From DATFNI01 sp963712305 (GTDB taxonomy: Bacteria; Bacteroidota; Rhodothermia; Balneolales; DATFMH01), in the NCBI GenBank assembly GCA_963712305.1, contig CAVQHI010000003.1:1-64000 (forward strand): a DNA stretch of 64,000 bases, read 5' to 3'. The notes beneath the pieces were generated by a model that saw nothing but the letters and a program-made list of their open reading frames with translations, made no database searches and was not told the DNA's origin. Positions 60,577 through 64,000 of this stretch are shown here, one piece after another (position 1 is the first letter of the stretch; every line of letters starts with the position of its first letter). Both the position numbers and the translations under genes were made by a program.

Positions 60577-60655
60577 CATTATAAAACAAACCAGTCAAGT
60601 TGAACATCTGGCTGATTTTCCCTCGTCTTTTTACGATAGAGCGGTTACTTCTGTT

Positions 60656-61159
60656 CTATTTCGTTTTGATAGGAAACCGGACACCTGCGCCAATTGTAAG
60701 GTGATCGTAATTTGAGAATACATATTTCAATTCAGCGAACAGCGCTCCAAAGTTCATATCCTTACTGCCACCGACCCCGAGATTAAGTCCCAATTTTGAG
60801 TTGGAATAAGAATTTCCTGCAAAATTGGATTTTGCTTTGAGGTGGTATGATGTCACATCTAATCCTCCAATGCCATATGCATCTAATCCATTCTCATCGT
60901 AAAACGAATAGTGTGCATTAGCATTTATTTCCCAAAATGACTCCTTGAAATAAGTGTAGTCATGCGCAAAATAAAAAGATAGATCACCGCCAACCGATAG
61001 ATGTTCAACCTGTGGTATTGGTACATATGCACTTACTTGAATTCCTGGTTCATCAATATTTGTTCCATAAATAAGGGCTGGACCAAGATAGATCTGTGCT
61101 TTGCTTATTGATACGATCGTGAATAATGCAACAGCTGTAAAGAGGAGTGTACGTTTCAT
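60656..61159 (-). CDS. small outer-membrane beta-barrel protein 1
   Basis: 167 residues with a signal peptide ending ISKAQIYLG. The rest is an eight-strand-like barrel with alternating hydrophobic residues (LSVGGDLSFYFAHDY, INANAHYSFYDENGLDAYGIGGLDV, LGLNLGVGG, FAELKYVFSNYDHLTIGAGVRFPIKTK). It is clearly paralogous to the protein at 61479-61985. Function unknown; porin-like or structural OMP. Confidence 0.85.
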   Translation of the reverse strand: MKRTLLFTAVALFTIVSISKAQIYLGPALIYGTNIDEPGIQVSAYVPIPQVEHLSVGGDLSFYFAHDYTYFKESFWEINANAHYSFYDENGLDAYGIGGLDVTSYHLKAKSNFAGNSYSNSKLGLNLGVGGSKDMNFGALFAELKYVFSNYDHLTIGAGVRFPIKTK

Positions 61160-61356
61160 TTTAGTTTTGTTTTAAGTTTTTGTTGCAAAACAATATCCAT
61201 AAAAAGTATATGCTGATTTACAAATGCACAAAATACTATGACTAAATGAATGATTTCTAATGTATTACGACAATATATACAAATGAAGATGCAAATAAGA
61301 CAAATTCAAATAGCAAAATTTCATATAGGTTTAATTGATGATTTTTCATACAAAAA

Positions 61357-61388
61357 AAGCTATTGCACACTTCAATGTACAATAGCTT
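61357..61388 (-). terminator. terminator after outer-membrane protein 2
   Basis: AAGCTATTG (61357-61365) and CAATAGCTT (61380-61388) pair perfectly over 9 bp. On the minus strand a T-run follows the hairpin, giving an intrinsic terminator ~90 bp after the stop of the gene at 61479-61985. Confidence 0.9.
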
Positions 61389-61478
61389 GTCGTGATGTTT
61401 CCGATCTACAGTTTTATTGATCGGATTACCAGGCAGTCGGGATGTATGACTGCTTGATAGTAGGTATGTATCGAGGTG

Positions 61479-61985
61479 CTAAAATGGTAATCGAACCCCA
61501 GCGGTAAACACCACGTGATCGTAATCACTGATCACGTATTTCACCTCACCAAAAATTTTGCCGAAGCCAACGCCGGCTTGTGCGCCCCCACCAATATTTA
61601 AACCGCCCTTGCTGCCACTGACCGATCCTCCGTTGTAATATTGGTTTCCGTTATATTTACTTTTCCAACCAGTAATGTTGAGGCCGGCGAGACCATATAC
61701 ATCAGCTTTAGACTGATTGTAAAACGAGTAGTGTCCGTTAATGTTTAACTCCCACATACTGTTTTTAACAACACCCGTTTTATGAGGAAAGTAAAATGAG
61801 AGATCACCTCCAACGGACAGTTTGTCTACAGCTGGAAGAGCATAATATCCATTTACCTGTATCCCTGGTTGATCAATCTGTGTACCGTATAAAAGACCAA
61901 CCCCTCCATTAAATTGAGCATGAAGGTTTGAAACTCCCGCAACGCACAGTAATGCCACAATGGCAACTAAATGTTTAATTTTCAT
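61479..61985 (-). CDS. small outer-membrane beta-barrel protein 2
   Basis: 168 residues with signal peptide ending SNLHAQFNG. Shares with its neighbour the block LSVGGDLSFYFPHKTGVVKNSMWELNINGHYSFYNQSKADVYGLAGLNITGW, GLNIGGGAQAGVGFGKIFGEVKYVISDYDHVVFTAGVRLPF. Ends in Phe, as BAM substrates do. The two genes are a tandem duplication, each with its own promoter region; this copy has a strong terminator behind it. Confidence 0.87.
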   Translation of the reverse strand: MKIKHLVAIVALLCVAGVSNLHAQFNGGVGLLYGTQIDQPGIQVNGYYALPAVDKLSVGGDLSFYFPHKTGVVKNSMWELNINGHYSFYNQSKADVYGLAGLNITGWKSKYNGNQYYNGGSVSGSKGGLNIGGGAQAGVGFGKIFGEVKYVISDYDHVVFTAGVRLPF

Positions 61986-62076
61986 AGATCTGGTTCAACT
62001 TTTGTTTGTGATGAATACTCTATTTTAGAGTACCAAGTCGTACGGCTCTTATCAATGTGCGTTGCAACCAAAAGGT

Positions 62077-62094
62077 ACTGTGCAAAAGCACAGT
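62077..62094. promoter_or_regulatory. short palindrome in the shared promoter region
   Basis: ACTGTGC-AAAA-GCACAGT is a perfect 7-bp inverted repeat lying between the divergent OMP gene (61985) and the ECF sigma gene (62216). It could be a regulator operator or a small hairpin. Confidence 0.45.
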
Positions 62095-62215
62095 CGACCG
62101 ATGACCTGTCAGATAATCAACAATTATAAAAGGAGTGATTGTTTATTTGCTTACAAGGGGCGGAATATGATAACTTATGAGCTTTAAAGAAATCGTCACC
62201 TACGTCTGAAACGGC

Positions 62216-62836
62216 ATGAATGAGCATTCCTCCGTATCCAATGAAAGCCACGCGTCTCAAAGCAGCATTGAAGATGCACATTTAGTGCAGCGTGCCGTTG
62301 CAGGTGATGAGAAGGCGTACGAGAAACTCGTCAATAAGTATCGTAACGCCCTTTATTATCATCTCCTGAAGCTGGTTAAAGATCGTGAGATCCTGGAAGA
62401 CCTGATTCAAGAGGTCTTTGCCAAAGCATTCTCGAACATCGGTTCCTACAATAATGACTATGCTTTTTCTACCTGGTTATACCGGATCGCAACCAATCAT
62501 GCTATAGATTATCTGCGTAAGAAAAAGCTCAAAACGCTCTCGCTGAATGAACCGATTCAAATGCATGAAGGGGAGATGGCTATCGATATTCCGGACAGCA
62601 CCTACGAGGCCGATAAAGCAGTAATGAAGCGGCAGCGGAAAAACATCTTACAGGTAGCCATCAATAACCTTCCTGAGAAGTATCGCGCCGTAATAGAGAT
62701 GAGACATATTGAAGAGAAAAGCTACCAGGAAATTGCCGAACTCTTGGATTTACCTCTCGGTACTGTCAAAGCCCACATCTTCAGAGCACGTGAGCTTCTC
62801 TACAAATATCTAAAGGACCAACGGGGAACGTTTTGA
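62216..62836 (+). CDS. ECF-type RNA polymerase sigma factor
   Basis: 206 residues. Region 2: DAHLVQRAVAGDEKAYEKLVNKYRNALYYHLLKLVKDREILEDLIQEVFAKAFSNIGSYNNDYAFSTWLYRIATNHAIDYLRKKK (~22-105). Region 4: LQVAINNLPEKYRAVIEMRHIEEKSYQEIAELLDLPLGTVKAHIFRARELLYKYL (~148-202). A standard SigW/RpoE-like ECF factor, unlike the ECF42 type at 12.6 kb. No anti-sigma gene is adjacent. The OMP genes beside it are plausible targets. Confidence 0.94.
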   Translation: MNEHSSVSNESHASQSSIEDAHLVQRAVAGDEKAYEKLVNKYRNALYYHLLKLVKDREILEDLIQEVFAKAFSNIGSYNNDYAFSTWLYRIATNHAIDYLRKKKLKTLSLNEPIQMHEGEMAIDIPDSTYEADKAVMKRQRKNILQVAINNLPEKYRAVIEMRHIEEKSYQEIAELLDLPLGTVKAHIFRARELLYKYLKDQRGTF

Positions 62837-62919
62837 ATTTTGAATTTTAAAAGTTGAATTATGCCCCAATGTGTAGCTGCTAAATGCAATTCAAAATTTA
62901 AAATTCTTTTCATCGCGCT

Positions 62920-62943
62920 GGTTCAAGCGTCCTAGCTTGAACC
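62920..62943. repeat. small inverted repeat with CGTCC loop
   Basis: GGTTCAAGCGTCCTAGCTTGAACC: arms GGTTCAAGC and GCTTGAACC are perfect complements. Same family as 36849-36872. It lies between the convergent ECF and queG genes. Confidence 0.65.
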
Positions 62944-62971
62944 CTCCCAGCACACACAGAATCGAAAATCG

Positions 62972-63003
62972 TTTCCCCTATTTCCCTATTTCCCTATTTC
63001 CCC
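62972..63003 (+). repeat. TTTCCCTA tandem repeat overlapping queG 3' end
   Basis: Four near-perfect 8-bp units of TTTCCC(C)TA cover the stop of queG (62978). On the coding strand they encode the C-terminal GNREIGK residues, so the array has probably remodelled the end of this protein. Confidence 0.8.
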
Positions 63004-63940
63004 TCAAATTACGCGAAACTACCTCGATATTGCGTTTAAATCCTTCGTATTTAGCACGTTTAACGGCGCTCTTTCTAAATAATTCCCGATAGGTCTCGAC
63101 ATTCAGCTCTTCCCAAAAGTCAAGATCGTGATCAAGTAATTCTTCACGGGCCAATATTCGTTGTTCCGAGCCCAATTTTGATTTTCGGTTCCAGGGACAA
63201 ACATCCTGACAAATGTCGCACCCAAACATCCATTCACCAATTTTTGACTGGTAATCAGCCGGGATCTCATCGCGCAACTCTATCGTAAAATATGAGATAC
63301 ACTTGCTGCCATCCACACGATAGGGTTCGTAAATCGCATTCGTCGGGCAGGCATCGATACAGCGGGTACATGTCCCGCAGTGATCAGCCAGTTGTTTGCC
63401 ATAGGCAAATTCCGCATCCACAATCATTTCCCCAATAAAAAACCATGATCCAAGATCTTTATTCAGTAAGTTGCTGTTTTTCCCAATCCAACCGAGACCA
63501 GACTGAACAGCCCAGGCTTTATCCAAAACAGGAGCTGAGTCGACAAACACACGTCCTTCCAAACCACCCAAAAGCTGATCCGTAAATTGAAATAGTGCGA
63601 ATAATTTTTCTTTCATCACCTGATGATAGTCATCACCAAGCGCATATTTAGAGATTTTGGGCTCATCATCACTGGGATGTATATGATCAAAATCCTGATT
63701 ATAACTGCAAAGCACTGACACAACTGATTTAGCTCCCGAAACAAGTTTAGCAGGATCAACCCGTTTATCGAAATGGCGCTCCATCCATAACATGGATCCA
63801 TGACGTCCCTGGTTAAGCCATTCTTCGAGGCGGCGTTCTTCTTCTTCGAGCCTTCGAGCTTTTGAGAAACCGCAGGCTTCAAATCCCAGGCGATATGCTT
63901 CGGTCCGTATGGCTTCGGTCTTTTGTTCGAGATCAGTCAT
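62978..63940 (-). CDS. queG: epoxyqueuosine reductase
   Basis: 320 residues. QueG reduces epoxyqueuosine to queuosine in tRNA using cobalamin and two [4Fe-4S] clusters. Visible features: DUF1730-like N-terminal domain, catalytic Asp in VFVDSAPVLDKAWAVQSGLGWIGKNSNLL, cluster cysteines C188/C191/C194 with C198 (CGTCTRCIDACP), and C214/C241/C244/C248 (CDICQDVCPWN). The C-terminal tail lies in an 8-bp tandem repeat. It is convergent with the ECF sigma gene. Confidence 0.96.
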   Translation of the reverse strand: MTDLEQKTEAIRTEAYRLGFEACGFSKARRLEEEERRLEEWLNQGRHGSMLWMERHFDKRVDPAKLVSGAKSVVSVLCSYNQDFDHIHPSDDEPKISKYALGDDYHQVMKEKLFALFQFTDQLLGGLEGRVFVDSAPVLDKAWAVQSGLGWIGKNSNLLNKDLGSWFFIGEMIVDAEFAYGKQLADHCGTCTRCIDACPTNAIYEPYRVDGSKCISYFTIELRDEIPADYQSKIGEWMFGCDICQDVCPWNRKSKLGSEQRILAREELLDHDLDFWEELNVETYRELFRKSAVKRAKYEGFKRNIEVVSRNLRGNREIGK

Positions 63941-64000
63941 TGATAATCATTGTATTCGACTCATAACCAATCAAAAATAATAATCTTTCCCCGTTTCTCA

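Overview
The window looks like a chromosome segment from a moderate-GC member of the FCB group. The evidence is a C-terminal type IX secretion sorting domain with the NYPNPFNPTT hallmark, a SusC-type TonB plug, LytTR two-component signalling and a tRNA without an encoded CCA end. That style of sorting domain is common in Balneolota, Rhodothermota and Ignavibacteriota. I favour a Balneolota/Ignavibacteriota-like lineage but cannot place it more finely.

Layout. (1) 1-3.9 kb: the attI-proximal end of a chromosomal integron. An intact IntI integrase points right, and four attC sites lie to its left, three of them nearly identical. The cassettes carry a HEPN/AbiU2-like candidate defence RNase, an outer-membrane barrel protein and a decayed toxin-antitoxin pair. 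(2) 3.9-9.3 kb: small accessory genes (DinB, DoxX, a cupredoxin-like lipoprotein, a BNR/MoaD-like pair) with three copies of a ~210-bp repeat headed by a perfect DnaA box. (3) 9.3-18.5 kb: a dense minus-strand block of small proteins around an ECF42-type sigma factor: four DGPF/YCII proteins, DoxX-like, VOC, SnoaL, DUF899, DUF1569 and DinB. Four genes there share the same upstream motif, TGTCGA-N17-CGACTA, which appears to define the sigma factor's local regulon. A GxxExxY nuclease-like gene sits between two ~64-bp repeats. (4) 18.8-33 kb: a GlxA-like regulator, a barrel-less SusC-type plug next to a TonB-domain lipoprotein, a BNR lipoprotein, a LytTR/LytS system with a frameshifted lipoprotein, a serine beta-lactamase-like protein, a GH35, a Vat-like acetyltransferase, tRNA-Val(GAC), and several membrane or hypothetical genes.

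(5) 33-52.5 kb: a carbohydrate locus for arabinogalactan or galactan. The first operon encodes GH30, GH43, an alpha/beta esterase and a GH51 arabinofuranosidase, and ends at a strong terminator. The second runs aldose epimerase, sodium-solute symporter, small membrane protein, galK, galT, GH35, GH53 and GH2. A convergent GH53 carries a type IX sorting tail. The gene set implies extracellular or periplasmic release of galactose and arabinose, sodium-coupled uptake of the monosaccharide, and the Leloir pathway. There is no SusC/SusD pair here. LacI/GalR-type operator-like sites lie before both operons, and a dyad-rich leader with a terminator precedes the first. The GH51 gene is a compositional mosaic: about 62% GC in a core sample against about 32% GC near its 3' end.

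(6) 52.7-57.5 kb: a hydrolase-LuxR fusion, an MddA-like methyltransferase, DUF3303, a SAM methyltransferase and a berberine-bridge-type FAD oxidoreductase. (7) 58.2-64 kb: a housekeeping stretch of nusB, a PPP phosphatase, ychF, two paralogous outer-membrane barrels, an ECF sigma factor and queG.
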